NCBI GenBank assembly: GCA_041690995.1
Contig: JBEPVM010000003.1
Location: forward strand, 1 to 64,000
Direction of reading: 5' to 3'
DNA length: 64,000 nucleotides
From: UBA4722 sp041690995
GTDB taxonomy: Bacteria > Pseudomonadota > Gammaproteobacteria > DSM-16500
Shown here: positions 46,479-54,757 of the stretch, one piece after another
How positions within the stretch are numbered: the first letter of the stretch is position 1
Layout of the letters: every line of letters starts with the position of its first letter
The notes under the pieces: generated by a model
The model's input: only the letters and a program-made list of their open reading frames with translations
Told to the model about the DNA's origin: nothing
Databases searched by the model: none
Translations under genes and position numbers: made by a program

Positions 46479-46566
46479 GGGTTTTTATTACAAAAAACTA
46501 TTAATTTTAAAACAAACCAGGTCATGATATGATAGCCAATCTGTTTATAAAAAAAGCGATAAAAAG

Positions 46567-47490
46567 ATGCTAAGACAAAGAACCTTAAAAAACGAAATTA
46601 AGGCAACTGGCGTAACACTACATGGTGGAGAACGAGCTGAATTAATTCTAAGGCCAGCGCCGCCTGATACAGGTGTTATTTTTCAACGTACAGATCTATC
46701 TCCTATGGTTGAAATTCCAGCCCTTTCAGAATATGTAGGTGATACCAGGTTATCCACTTCATTAGTGAAAAATGGCATTCGCGTTGCCACAGTAGAGCAT
46801 TTGCTTTCTGCGTTTGCAGGATTAGGTATTGATAACGTCTACGTTGGCGTGAATACATCTGAAATTCCCATTATGGACGGCAGTGCGGCTCCTTATGTAT
46901 TCCTGGTGCAATCAGCAGGTATTCAAGAACAAAGCGCACCTAAGCGTTTCATTCGCATTAAACGTAAAGTGATGGTAGAAGACGGCGATAAATGGGCTTA
47001 TTTTGAACCTTTTGAAGGGTTCAAGGTAACATTTAGCATTGAATTTAATCATCCAGTTTTTCAGATGCACAGCAAAACCGCTACATTAGATTTTTCAAGT
47101 ACATCCTATGTAAAAGAAGTCAGCCGTGCTCGCACGTTTGGTTTTATGAAAGATTTTGAAGATTTACGCAGGATGAATTTAGCACGTGGCGCCACCTTGA
47201 AGAATGCAGTGGCCATTGATGATTTCCGTGTACTGAATGAAGATGGCTTACGTTACGAAGACGAATTTGTGAAGCATAAAATTCTCGATGCAGTTGGGGA
47301 TCTTTATTTACTAGGATCTAGCTTGATTGGTGCGTTCAATGGCCATAAATCAGGCCATGCACTGAATAACACTTTATTACGTAGATTATTAGAACGTCAG
47401 GATGCCTGGGAGTATGTTACATTTGACCAAAAATCCACACATGCGCCTATTTCTTATGTGCGGCCTATGTTAGTGTTTGATAAAGCGTAG
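46567..47490 (+). CDS. lpxC: UDP-3-O-acyl-N-acetylglucosamine deacetylase
   Basis: The committing zinc enzyme of lipid A synthesis. The 307-residue protein has the catalytic and zinc motifs VEHLLSAFAGLG, HKILDAVGDLYLLG and SGHALNN. It begins MLRQRTLKNEIKATGVTLHGGE. In many gammaproteobacteria it follows ftsZ; here no division gene precedes it. Convergent with the DciA-like gene. Confidence 0.97.
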   Translation: MLRQRTLKNEIKATGVTLHGGERAELILRPAPPDTGVIFQRTDLSPMVEIPALSEYVGDTRLSTSLVKNGIRVATVEHLLSAFAGLGIDNVYVGVNTSEIPIMDGSAAPYVFLVQSAGIQEQSAPKRFIRIKRKVMVEDGDKWAYFEPFEGFKVTFSIEFNHPVFQMHSKTATLDFSSTSYVKEVSRARTFGFMKDFEDLRRMNLARGATLKNAVAIDDFRVLNEDGLRYEDEFVKHKILDAVGDLYLLGSSLIGAFNGHKSGHALNNTLLRRLLERQDAWEYVTFDQKSTHAPISYVRPMLVFDKA

Positions 47491-47508
47491 AAGTTAATAC
47501 TTGGCTAT

Positions 47509-47970
47509 TTAATACTTCGCTATTTTTTCAAGAATAACCTTCAATTTTTCATCTGTATCGGCGAGCTTGTTAGCAGTTTCATGCAGGAGTTTCGCATTTC
47601 GTGCAGAAAGTGTTTGTTGGGGGCCACGGCGAGCAGGTGTGGTGGCGGGTATATAATTTGGCTGAACCTTACAGCAAATTGCTTTAATTGATGCGAAATC
47701 TGGATAAGAACGAAGCTTGGGCAATAATTCGGGTATATAAAATCGAAAGCGTGTCACCCAATGCGGATTATCTGCCATTGCGATCAGTGAAGTTCCCTCA
47801 ATATTAACAAGATGGCAGTGCTGCGTGAGTAGATTTTCTTCCTCTAAAGATTCCTGTAACCATTGATTCCATTGTTTGATTTGTTTTAATCGAGATAGAA
47901 ACACGCTCAGTGTTTTACTGTCCTGCTGAAAATACTGCGTGACTGCAGAATAATTATTTATTTGGAGCAT
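47509..47970 (-). CDS. DciA-like protein (DUF721)
   Basis: A 153-residue protein with the DUF721 pattern: HCHLVNIEGTSLIAMADNPHWVTRFRFYIPELLPKL resembles the KH-like domain of DciA, the ancestral replicative-helicase loader. The C-terminal ~45 residues are a charged helix. ATG at 47970. It lies 14 nt downstream of the response regulator and faces lpxC; a DUF721 gene beside lpxC is a known gammaproteobacterial arrangement. Confidence 0.75.
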   Translation of the reverse strand: MLQINNYSAVTQYFQQDSKTLSVFLSRLKQIKQWNQWLQESLEEENLLTQHCHLVNIEGTSLIAMADNPHWVTRFRFYIPELLPKLRSYPDFASIKAICCKVQPNYIPATTPARRGPQQTLSARNAKLLHETANKLADTDEKLKVILEKIAKY

Positions 47971-47984
47971 ATCCCCGTAACACC

Positions 47985-48671
47985 TTAAGTGATGATATCT
48001 GATGTATCTGTTTCTGATGCGTCTTTTGTTTTATGATTTTTTAATATTCCAAAACGCGCAGCCAATAAAGTCAGTTCTACATCGTTGCTAATGCCTAATT
48101 TCTTGAAAATACGGTAACGATTGCTGTTAACTGTTTTTTGATTGATACCTAATTTAACAGCAATTTCATCTATTTCTTGCCCATTCACAATCATGAGCAT
48201 GATTTGTAATTCACGCTCAGATAACATATCCAGCTCAGATTCTCCTCCTTTGCCAGAAGAACTCTTTAATGCTAATCGTTGGGCAATATCATCACTGAGA
48301 TGGCGTTGTCCTGCATGCACAATACGAATCGCGCGAATCATTTCATCTGTGGTACAGCCTTTTGTAATATAGCCTGCAGCACCTGCTTGTAATAAACGGG
48401 AGGGATAAGGCTCATCGAGATGTATCGTTAGTATTAAAATTTTAATATCAGGATCATGCCGTAGCATTTTATTTGTTGTTTCTAAACCATCCATGCCAGG
48501 CAATTGTACATCCATAAGTACGACATCAGGCGTTAATTCCTTTGCTAAGCGAACCGCTTCCTCGCCTGTGCCCGTCTCACCCATGACCTTAAATCCAGGG
48601 ATATCTGTTAATAACAGTGTGAGAGCTGTACGAATAAGTGCATGATCCTCAACTATCAAAATTTTAATCAA
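47985..48671 (-). CDS. gacA: GacA/UvrY/LetA-type response regulator
   Basis: A 228-residue NarL-family regulator. The receiver domain has E8/D9, phosphoacceptor D54 (VVLMDVQLPGMDG) and the conserved lysine in GYITKG. The LuxR-type helix-turn-helix is LSERELQIMLMIVNGQEIDEIAVKLGINQKTV. In Legionella and Coxiella-like bacteria such proteins pair with a BarA/LetS kinase and switch on CsrA-binding small RNAs. The TTG at 48671 is chosen, 8 nt after AAGGAG; an upstream ATG at 48722 has no good site. Its kinase is not in this window. Confidence 0.88.
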   Translation of the reverse strand: MIKILIVEDHALIRTALTLLLTDIPGFKVMGETGTGEEAVRLAKELTPDVVLMDVQLPGMDGLETTNKMLRHDPDIKILILTIHLDEPYPSRLLQAGAAGYITKGCTTDEMIRAIRIVHAGQRHLSDDIAQRLALKSSSGKGGESELDMLSERELQIMLMIVNGQEIDEIAVKLGINQKTVNSNRYRIFKKLGISNDVELTLLAARFGILKNHKTKDASETDTSDIIT

Positions 48672-48881
48672 TGACTTTCTCCTTATGGTTATATCCGTAT
48701 CCAAAGCTAAACATTTTTTCACTGAACATACTGTATAACAAAATAATAAAATAGTAATAACGATATTGGCTAGACATTTTGTAAGATTAATGCGTATTTA
48801 TGAATGCGCTTACCTGTTAGGCAAACCTCAGCAGTTTTTGCTGAATGTGACGCGATGGGGCAGTCATATAAACAAGGAAGG

Positions 48882-48907
48882 GGTTCCTGCTTCTTTTAGC
48901 AGGAACT
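48882..48907. repeat. GC-rich hairpin upstream of the thiamine operon promoter
   Basis: GGTTCCTGCT (48882-48891) pairs with AGCAGGAACT (48898-48907), loop TTCTTT. It lies in the divergent space between the response regulator and the thiamine operon, with GGA motifs just before it (AAGGAAGGGG). No T-run follows. It could belong to a small RNA or be a terminator of one; nothing else is seen in 48672-48881. Confidence 0.35.
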
Positions 48908-48919
48908 CCTAGCCAGGTC

Positions 48920-48949
48920 TTGACAGCATTCTATTAATGATATTAGTAT
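48920..48949 (+). promoter_or_regulatory. Sigma-70-type promoter of the thiamine operon
   Basis: TTGACA at 48920-48925 (perfect -35) and TAGTAT at 48944-48949 (-10, 4 of 6), spacer 18 bp. Transcription would start about 7 nt downstream, just before the TPP riboswitch at 48964, which makes the site convincing by position. Confidence 0.6.
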
Positions 48950-48963
48950 GCAAATCTATAGAT

Positions 48964-49038
48964 GGCGCGGGGTGCTGAGAAGTCAGCTGAGAAACACCCG
49001 TTGAACTCGATCTGGGTTATACCAGCGTGAGGAACGCC
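48964..49038 (+). ncRNA. TPP (THI-box) riboswitch
   Basis: A thiamine pyrophosphate aptamer. Outer helix GGCGC/GAACGCC, then GGGGTGC, the invariant CTGAGA, ACACCCGTTGAAC, CGATCTGGGTTATACCAG and CGTGAGGAA, which follow the THI-box order. The last core, usually CTGATCTGGATAATGCCAGCG-AGGGAA, varies slightly here. It lies 100 nt upstream of the THI5-like gene. No intrinsic terminator follows, so control is probably by hiding the ribosome site (GGAGAAAC before 49139). Confidence 0.9.
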
Positions 49039-49138
49039 TATCGAACTCGAACCTATTAAAAATAAACGCGCTACATCGTTGGGTGTTTAGTCGATTTCTT
49101 TGCCATCTTAATTTTCTTTTATTATAGGAGAAACAATC

Positions 49139-50080
49139 ATGACTTCGCTTAAAACTCGAACAACCTTATTACTTAATTGGTACGCAAACCCTTACCATAC
49201 ACCTGTTTTTGCTGCAAAGGCATTAGGTTTTTACGAAGACGAAAGCATCAAACTAGCTATTTTAGAACCGACCGATCCTAGCGATGTCACTGAAATAGTC
49301 GGTACAGGACAAGTGGACATTGGCTTAAAAGCTATGCTGCATACTGTTGCGGGTTATGCAAAAGGCTATCCTATTCGTTCTGTTGGGACGCTATTAGACG
49401 AACCACCCACAGGGTTAATTGCTTTAAAATCCAGTGGGATTAATACTTTTCAGGATATAGTGGGCAAGCGCATCGGTTATATTGGTGAATTTGGTAAAAA
49501 AATTATAGATAATTTAGCACAGCATGCAGGTATTGATTCTAATAGCTATGAAACTGTAAGAACTGGCATGAATATCACAGATGCTATTTGCAGAAATATT
49601 GTCGATGCAGGGATTGGGTTTATTAATTTTCAAAAAGTTGAATTGGAACATTTACACAATGAAGTGAATTTTCTGCGTCTGGATCAATTGGCTGGACTCG
49701 GCTGCTGCTGTTTCTGTTCGATTCAATATATAGTGCCAGAGAAAACCATTCAAGAACAACCTGAAATGTTAAAAAAATTCTTGCTGGCGACACAACGGGG
49801 GGTTGCTTTCACAACTGAAAATCCCGATGAAGCGTATGAATTACTCTGCCAGCAAAAACCGCAATTACGTACCGAGTTATATCAAAAAATCTTTTATCGC
49901 TCGTTGCCATTTTTCTCACGTCCCATGTTAAACGTAGAACGTGATTGGAATAAAGTGAATCGTTATATGCAGCATCTGAGTATCGTAGAACCCGGATTTG
50001 ATATTACAAAATGTTATACGAATGACTATTTACCAGTCGTTCCGTATTCAGATATTGAACCTATTGCGTGCTGCGCTTAA
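49139..50080 (+). CDS. thi5: THI5-type HMP-P synthase
   Basis: A 313-residue NMT1/THI5-family protein. Yeast THI5 makes the pyrimidine phosphate of thiamine from its own bound PLP and an active-site histidine, with iron, in a single turnover. The key features are all here: K64 and H68 in GLKAMLH (PLP lysine and donated histidine in yeast are four apart in the same motif), ILEPTDPSDV, GEFGK and the iron-associated CCCFC motif at 189-193. No lipoprotein or export signal is present, so it is not a transporter-binding protein. First gene after the TPP riboswitch; no thiC is seen in the window. Confidence 0.88.
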   Translation: MTSLKTRTTLLLNWYANPYHTPVFAAKALGFYEDESIKLAILEPTDPSDVTEIVGTGQVDIGLKAMLHTVAGYAKGYPIRSVGTLLDEPPTGLIALKSSGINTFQDIVGKRIGYIGEFGKKIIDNLAQHAGIDSNSYETVRTGMNITDAICRNIVDAGIGFINFQKVELEHLHNEVNFLRLDQLAGLGCCCFCSIQYIVPEKTIQEQPEMLKKFLLATQRGVAFTTENPDEAYELLCQQKPQLRTELYQKIFYRSLPFFSRPMLNVERDWNKVNRYMQHLSIVEPGFDITKCYTNDYLPVVPYSDIEPIACCA

Positions 50081-50087
50081 ATTTAAA

Positions 50088-51167
50088 ATGAAAGCAGGTA
50101 TTGCAGGCGGTGGTATTTTGGGGCAACTGCTTGCATTTGCCCTTATCAATACTGGATGGGACGTCACTTTATTTGATTTTAGAAATGATTTTAGAAAGAA
50201 GAAAACCTGTAGCGAAACAGCAGCAGGTTTGCTTTCACCCATTGCTGAATTAAATAAAAATGATTTATCTATTTTTAAATTAGGATTAGAGGCGATTGAG
50301 CAACATTGGCGACAAGTGCTGGCGCATTTTGATGAAAAAATATATTTTCAGCGAAAAGGTAGCTTACTCGTAAGCTATAAAAAAGATGATGCCGAGTTAA
50401 CTCATTATATTCAATTGATTTCAGAAAAATTAGGTAATAGTCAGAATGAACACTATCAATTTTTATCTCAAGATGAAATAAAAAAATTAGAACCGCAAAT
50501 CACCCGTTTTCAACAAGGCTATTATTTTCCTGCCGAAGCACAATTAGATAGCCAGGCATTATTAAAAAATCTTCAAGAAAAACTTATCGCGAATGGGATC
50601 CATTGGATAGAAAATGCGTATGTACAACAGCTATATCCAGGAAAAATTCGCGTAGAAAATAATGATCATTTATTTGATTTAGTGTTTGATTGTCGCGGCC
50701 TGGGCGCGAAAAATGAATTTGAAAATTTACGTAGCGTTCGCGGTGAACTCGTATGGCTGCATGCGCCTTTAGTGAATATTACCCGCCCCATACGCTTGTT
50801 ACATCCTCGATATAGTTTATATATCGCGCCAAGACCTGATCATCACTATATCCTTGGAACGAGTGAAATTGAATCGGATGATTTGAGTCCTATTTCAGTG
50901 CGCACGATGCTTGAATTATTAACGGCTGCTTATAGCATTCATCCTAATTTTAGTGAAGCGCGTGTTATCAATACAGCGACCCATTGCCGCCCTACGTTAG
51001 CGGATAATCTTCCTAAAATAAAATATTCCGAGGGTTTAATCGCCATCAATGGGTTGTATCGTCATGGATTTTTGATCGCACCCAGTTTGGTGTATGATGT
51101 ACTCCGTTGGATTGAACAGGGAATATCGGCGGTTCACTATCCTCAATTATGGGAAATATATCAATAA
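50088..51167 (+). CDS. thiO: Glycine oxidase ThiO
   Basis: FAD-dependent oxidation of glycine to dehydroglycine for thiazole synthesis under aerobic conditions. The 359-residue protein begins MKAGIAGGGILGQLLAFAL, a dinucleotide fold; SETAAGLLSPIAE and the C-terminal INGLYRHGFLIAPSL are typical of the glycine/D-amino-acid oxidase family. ATG at 50088, 7 nt after the THI5 stop. The next gene, thiS, is separated by a MITE-like repeat. Confidence 0.9.
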   Translation: MKAGIAGGGILGQLLAFALINTGWDVTLFDFRNDFRKKKTCSETAAGLLSPIAELNKNDLSIFKLGLEAIEQHWRQVLAHFDEKIYFQRKGSLLVSYKKDDAELTHYIQLISEKLGNSQNEHYQFLSQDEIKKLEPQITRFQQGYYFPAEAQLDSQALLKNLQEKLIANGIHWIENAYVQQLYPGKIRVENNDHLFDLVFDCRGLGAKNEFENLRSVRGELVWLHAPLVNITRPIRLLHPRYSLYIAPRPDHHYILGTSEIESDDLSPISVRTMLELLTAAYSIHPNFSEARVINTATHCRPTLADNLPKIKYSEGLIAINGLYRHGFLIAPSLVYDVLRWIEQGISAVHYPQLWEIYQ

Positions 51168-51179
51168 AATAAAGAAGGC

Positions 51180-51321
51180 TCATTTAACTGTGTCATTCCC
51201 GCGAAGGCGGGAACCTATTCTAACGGGCAACTAAATCTATGTTAGTAAGTGTAATTATTTTACTAAAGTTAGTTTAGCTACCCGTCAAAATCGCTTTTGC
51301 GGGAATGACACAGTTAAATGA
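51180..51321. repeat. MITE-like palindromic element (family B), copy 2, inside the thiamine operon
   Basis: A 142-bp element between thiO and thiS with perfect 23-bp inverted ends (51180-51202 and 51299-51321; CATTTAACTGTGTC... at the left). Inside, CGGGCAACTAAA and TTTAGCTACCCG are nearly complementary, so most of it folds into one hairpin. It matches the copy at 35719-35843 in ends and interior. It contains no gene; the operon must be read through it or restart behind it. Confidence 0.82.
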
Positions 51322-51347
51322 ATGTTCTTAGAAAACACGGGGGAAAT

Positions 51348-51551
51348 ATGATTGAAGTTTTTATTAATAATCAACCAAACACAGTCGAAGAAAATAGCAC
51401 GCTATTAATATTAATAGAAAAAACCCATTGTACACACGATTGTTATGCGGTTGCTTTGAATGGAAATTTTATTCCACGTTCACACTATACAAAAACTATT
51501 TTACAAGAAAAAGATGTGGTTCATATCGTGACTCCAATGCAGGGCGGATAA
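51348..51551 (+). CDS. thiS: Sulfur carrier protein ThiS
   Basis: A 67-residue ubiquitin-like carrier that brings sulfur as a C-terminal thiocarboxylate to thiazole synthase. It ends MQGG, the essential Gly-Gly, after HIVTPMQ. ATG at 51348 follows GGGGGAAA and gives MIEVFINNQ; an earlier in-frame ATG at 51318 lies inside the repeat. thiG follows after 3 nt. Confidence 0.95.
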   Translation: MIEVFINNQPNTVEENSTLLILIEKTHCTHDCYAVALNGNFIPRSHYTKTILQEKDVVHIVTPMQGG

Positions 51552-51554
51552 ATC

Positions 51555-52340
51555 ATGTGGGAATTAGCAGGTAAATTATTGTCGAGTCGATTTTTGTTAG
51601 GGACTGCACAGTATCCATCGTTACAAATCATGAATGATGCGATTGCTGCGTCTCACGCAAGTGTGCTGACTGTTTCATTAAAAAGAGAGATGCCCCAAAA
51701 AAATGGCGGGGGCGCATTTTGGGCTAATTTGAAAAACCTTAATTGTCATCTCTTACCTAACACGGCAGGCTGTCATCGTGCTGATGAAGCAATTATGTTA
51801 GCTGAAATGGCACGTGAATTATTTGAAACAAACTGGATTAAATTAGAAGTGATTGGGGATGATTATACTTTACAGCCAGACCCTTTTGAACTTGTCAAAG
51901 CAAGCGCAGAGTTAGTGAAAAGAGGATTTGAAGTTTTCCCTTATTGCACAGATGATCTCGTATTATGCAAACGCTTGGTAGACACGGGTTGTCAAATTTT
52001 AATGCCGTGGGCTGCGCCCATTGGGTCAGGCAAGGGAATTTTGAATCCGTATGCGTTAGAAATATTGCGTGTTCGTTTGCCTCAGTCTATTTTAATTATT
52101 GACGCTGGCATTCGTACACCCTCAGAAGCCGCTTATGCAATGGAGTTAGGTTATAATGCTGTTTTGTTAAATACGGCTGTCGCAATGGCTAAAAACCCTG
52201 TTCAGATGGCTGCTGCTTTTCATGGAGCCATTAGAGCAGGGCGTATGGCTTTTGAGGCAGGAATTATGCCAGAAAGAAATGTGGCGCATCCAAGTACTGC
52301 CTTAATTGATACACCTTTTTGGCAACAAGAAAGTATTTAA
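51555..52340 (+). CDS. thiG: Thiazole synthase ThiG
   Basis: Builds thiazole phosphate from DXP, dehydroglycine and ThiS thiocarboxylate. The 261-residue TIM barrel has the Schiff-base lysine K96 in WIKLEVIGD, the phosphate loop LMPWAAPIGSGKG and DAGIRTPSEAAYAMELG. Note that DXP must be made for this step although isoprenoids come from mevalonate; no dxs is in the window. Directly followed by thiF. Confidence 0.95.
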   Translation: MWELAGKLLSSRFLLGTAQYPSLQIMNDAIAASHASVLTVSLKREMPQKNGGGAFWANLKNLNCHLLPNTAGCHRADEAIMLAEMARELFETNWIKLEVIGDDYTLQPDPFELVKASAELVKRGFEVFPYCTDDLVLCKRLVDTGCQILMPWAAPIGSGKGILNPYALEILRVRLPQSILIIDAGIRTPSEAAYAMELGYNAVLLNTAVAMAKNPVQMAAAFHGAIRAGRMAFEAGIMPERNVAHPSTALIDTPFWQQESI

Positions 52341-53135
52341 ATGGGAAATCTTATGTCGTTTACAACAGATGAATTAAACCGATACTCACCACACTTCATG
52401 TTAGAACAAGTGGGTTTTGCAGGCCAACTCAAATTAAAAAATGCTCGCGTGTTATGTATAGGGGCAGGGGGATTAGGTTCATCCTTATTACTTTATCTTA
52501 CGGCAGCAGGTGTCGGAACAATGGGTATAGTCGATGACGATAAGGTTGAATTAAGCAATTTACAAAGACAAATTTTATATCAGGAAACACATTTGGGTTA
52601 TCAAAAAGCGCTGGTTGCAAAGCAACAATTAATGGCGCTTAATTCCAATACGCATATTACTATTTATCCTGAGAGATTGAATGCAAACAATGCTGAATCT
52701 ATAGCAAGCCAGTACGATATTATTGCGGATTGTTCCGATAATTTTTTGACGCGATATTTAGTCAATGATATTGCATTTTCTCTTAACAAACCTTATGTTT
52801 TTGCGAGTGTCACACAATTCACTGGCCAATGCGCCATTTTTTTAGGCCACAAATCACCTTGTTTTCGTTGTTTATTCCCAGTGGTTCCCCCTGCCGATAT
52901 TTCTCCTCCTTGTATGAGTAGCGGCGTGTTAGGTGTGCTGCCAGGTCTGCTAGGCACGCTACAGGCAGCTGAAATTCTTAAATGGATATTAGAACTTAAT
53001 AATAGTAATAGTAATAGTAATAGCCTAGCAGGAAATTTATTGACTATTGATTTATTGACAATGAAGTTTGAAACATTACGTTTTCAGCGAAATACAGAAT
53101 GTGTTCTTTGTACTCAACAAGAAGTAGCGCTATGA
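52341..53135 (+). CDS. thiF: ThiF sulfur-carrier adenylyltransferase
   Basis: Adenylates the ThiS C-terminus. The 264-residue E1-like protein has the nucleotide loop GAGGLGSSLLLYL (about 41-53), LSNLQRQILY, and the zinc cysteine pairs CFRC and CVLC. A run of AATAGT hexamers (53001-53023) encodes an Asn-Ser tract near residue 222, a variable spot. The ATG at 52341 abuts thiG; an internal ATG at 52353 is also possible. Ends in an ATGA overlap with thiE. Confidence 0.92.
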   Translation: MGNLMSFTTDELNRYSPHFMLEQVGFAGQLKLKNARVLCIGAGGLGSSLLLYLTAAGVGTMGIVDDDKVELSNLQRQILYQETHLGYQKALVAKQQLMALNSNTHITIYPERLNANNAESIASQYDIIADCSDNFLTRYLVNDIAFSLNKPYVFASVTQFTGQCAIFLGHKSPCFRCLFPVVPPADISPPCMSSGVLGVLPGLLGTLQAAEILKWILELNNSNSNSNSLAGNLLTIDLLTMKFETLRFQRNTECVLCTQQEVAL

Positions 53136-53731
53136 AAAAAGAAATAGGGTTATATCCTATTGTTGATAGTAGTGATTGGGTAGAAAAATTATTACCTCTA
53201 GGAGTCAAAACAATACAGTTGCGTATTAAAGATAAAAAAAGCGTTGAACTAGAAAATGAAATTAAACGCAGTGTAGCACTTGCTAAAAAACATCACGCTA
53301 ATTTGTTTATTAATGACTATTGGGAATTAGCGATACGCTATAACGCTAATGGCGTTCATTTAGGTCAAGAAGATTTAGACACGGCTGATATTAAAATGAT
53401 ACGGAACGCAGGGTTATATCTCGGCATCAGTACGCATTCTGAGACTGAAGTTGCACGGGCCCACGCGCTAAAACCTTCTTATATTGCATTCGGCCCTATT
53501 TTCCCCACCACCAGTAAAGTCATGCTATATCCCGCGCAAGGTATCACACGGCTAAAACGTTTGCGCCAGCAGTTATTAAACTATCCTTTAGTGGCCATTG
53601 GTGGGATCAATCTTGAAAGATTGCCAGAGATACTTGCTACTCACGTTGATGGTATCGCGGTTATTTCTGCTATTACACAAGCCGCGGACCCTATTGAGAT
53701 GGCAAGAAAGTTAATGGCTGCTACTTTCTAA
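53132..53731 (+). CDS. thiE: Thiamine-phosphate synthase
   Basis: Joins HMP-pyrophosphate and thiazole phosphate to thiamine phosphate. The 199-residue TIM barrel has QLRIKDK, NDYWELAIRYNANGVHLGQEDL, FGPIFPTTSK and VAIGGI, all standard. ATG at 53132 overlaps the thiF stop (ATGA). Last thiamine gene; its 3' end overlaps the 3' end of trxB on the other strand by 21 nt. The HMP-P kinase ThiD needed before this step is not in the window. Confidence 0.95.
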   Translation: MKKEIGLYPIVDSSDWVEKLLPLGVKTIQLRIKDKKSVELENEIKRSVALAKKHHANLFINDYWELAIRYNANGVHLGQEDLDTADIKMIRNAGLYLGISTHSETEVARAHALKPSYIAFGPIFPTTSKVMLYPAQGITRLKRLRQQLLNYPLVAIGGINLERLPEILATHVDGIAVISAITQAADPIEMARKLMAATF

Positions 53732-54658
53732 ATATTTATCCGCATCCAATGCTGCCATACACCCAAATCCGGCAGAGGTAACTGCCTGTCGATAAACAGG
53801 GTCAGCCACATCACCTGCTGCAAATACCCCAGGCACACTGGTGGCAGTTGCATTGCCTTTTAAGCCACTTTGAATTTCAATATAACCATTAGCATCCATC
53901 GTTAATTGTCCTTTAAAAATAGCAGTATTGGGTTTATGTCCAATCGCAATAAAAACACCAGAAGCATCGATGAATTGAGTTTCATCTGTTATCGTATTTT
54001 TTATTTTAATACCCGTTACGCCTGAATCATTCCCTATAATCTCATCTGTAACATGGTTCCATGCAACGGTGATATTGGTTTTTTTCTGCAAACGATCAGA
54101 CAGAATTTTTTCCGCGCGAAATTTATCTCGTCTATGCACAACAGTCACCTGCGATGCGATATTAGAAAGATAAAGCGCTTCTTCAACAGCCGTATTACCG
54201 CCACCCACCACAACGACTTTTTGATGACGATAAAAAAAACCATCGCAAGTGGCACAAGCAGAAACCCCTTTGCCCATAAACGCTTTTTCTGACGGTATCC
54301 CAAGATATTGCGCACTGGCTCCTGTTGCGATAATCAGCGCATCGCAAGAATAGGTTGTTTCGCCTTGTAAAATAAAGGGTCGTTGACTTAAATTAACCGA
54401 ATTGATTTGATCAAAAATAACGGCTGTTTTGAAACGTTCTGCATGACGTTGCATACGCTCCATCAAAGCAGGGCCTTGTAATCCTTCGACATCTCCTGGC
54501 CAGTTATCAACATCAGTAGTGGTCGTTAATTGACCGCCTGGCTCCATGCCTGTTATGACAATAGGGTTCAAATTCGCACGTGCCGCATAAACAGCCGCAG
54601 TCCAGCCAGCAGGGCCTGAACCTAAAATAATTAAACGATGATGTTGAATTGATGGCAT
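53711..54658 (-). CDS. trxB: Thioredoxin reductase
   Basis: Reduces thioredoxin with NADPH through FAD. The 315-residue protein has the FAD motif LIILGSGPAGWTAAVYAARA, redox pair C135/C138 in ACATCDG, NADPH motif VVVGGGNTAVEEALYL and C-terminal FAAGDVADPVYRQAVTSAG. ATG at 54658 follows CAGGAA; the reading upstream to 54817 overlaps the promoter region shared with divergent ftsK. Confidence 0.96.
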   Translation of the reverse strand: MPSIQHHRLIILGSGPAGWTAAVYAARANLNPIVITGMEPGGQLTTTTDVDNWPGDVEGLQGPALMERMQRHAERFKTAVIFDQINSVNLSQRPFILQGETTYSCDALIIATGASAQYLGIPSEKAFMGKGVSACATCDGFFYRHQKVVVVGGGNTAVEEALYLSNIASQVTVVHRRDKFRAEKILSDRLQKKTNITVAWNHVTDEIIGNDSGVTGIKIKNTITDETQFIDASGVFIAIGHKPNTAIFKGQLTMDANGYIEIQSGLKGNATATSVPGVFAAGDVADPVYRQAVTSAGFGCMAALDADKYLESSSH

Positions 54659-54757
54659 AATAATTCCTGGAAGTGATCGTTTTTTCATTAAGAATAGAGT
54701 GGTATAGTACGAGAAGTCATAAAAATTATAAATAAAAACTTGATACAGGAGTTTTGT

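Noticed and set aside
49139..50080. ABC-transporter substrate-binding protein (ThiY or SsuA type)
   Set aside because: The protein has no signal peptide or lipobox, no permease or ATPase gene follows, and it carries the THI5-specific lysine-histidine pair and CCCFC motif.
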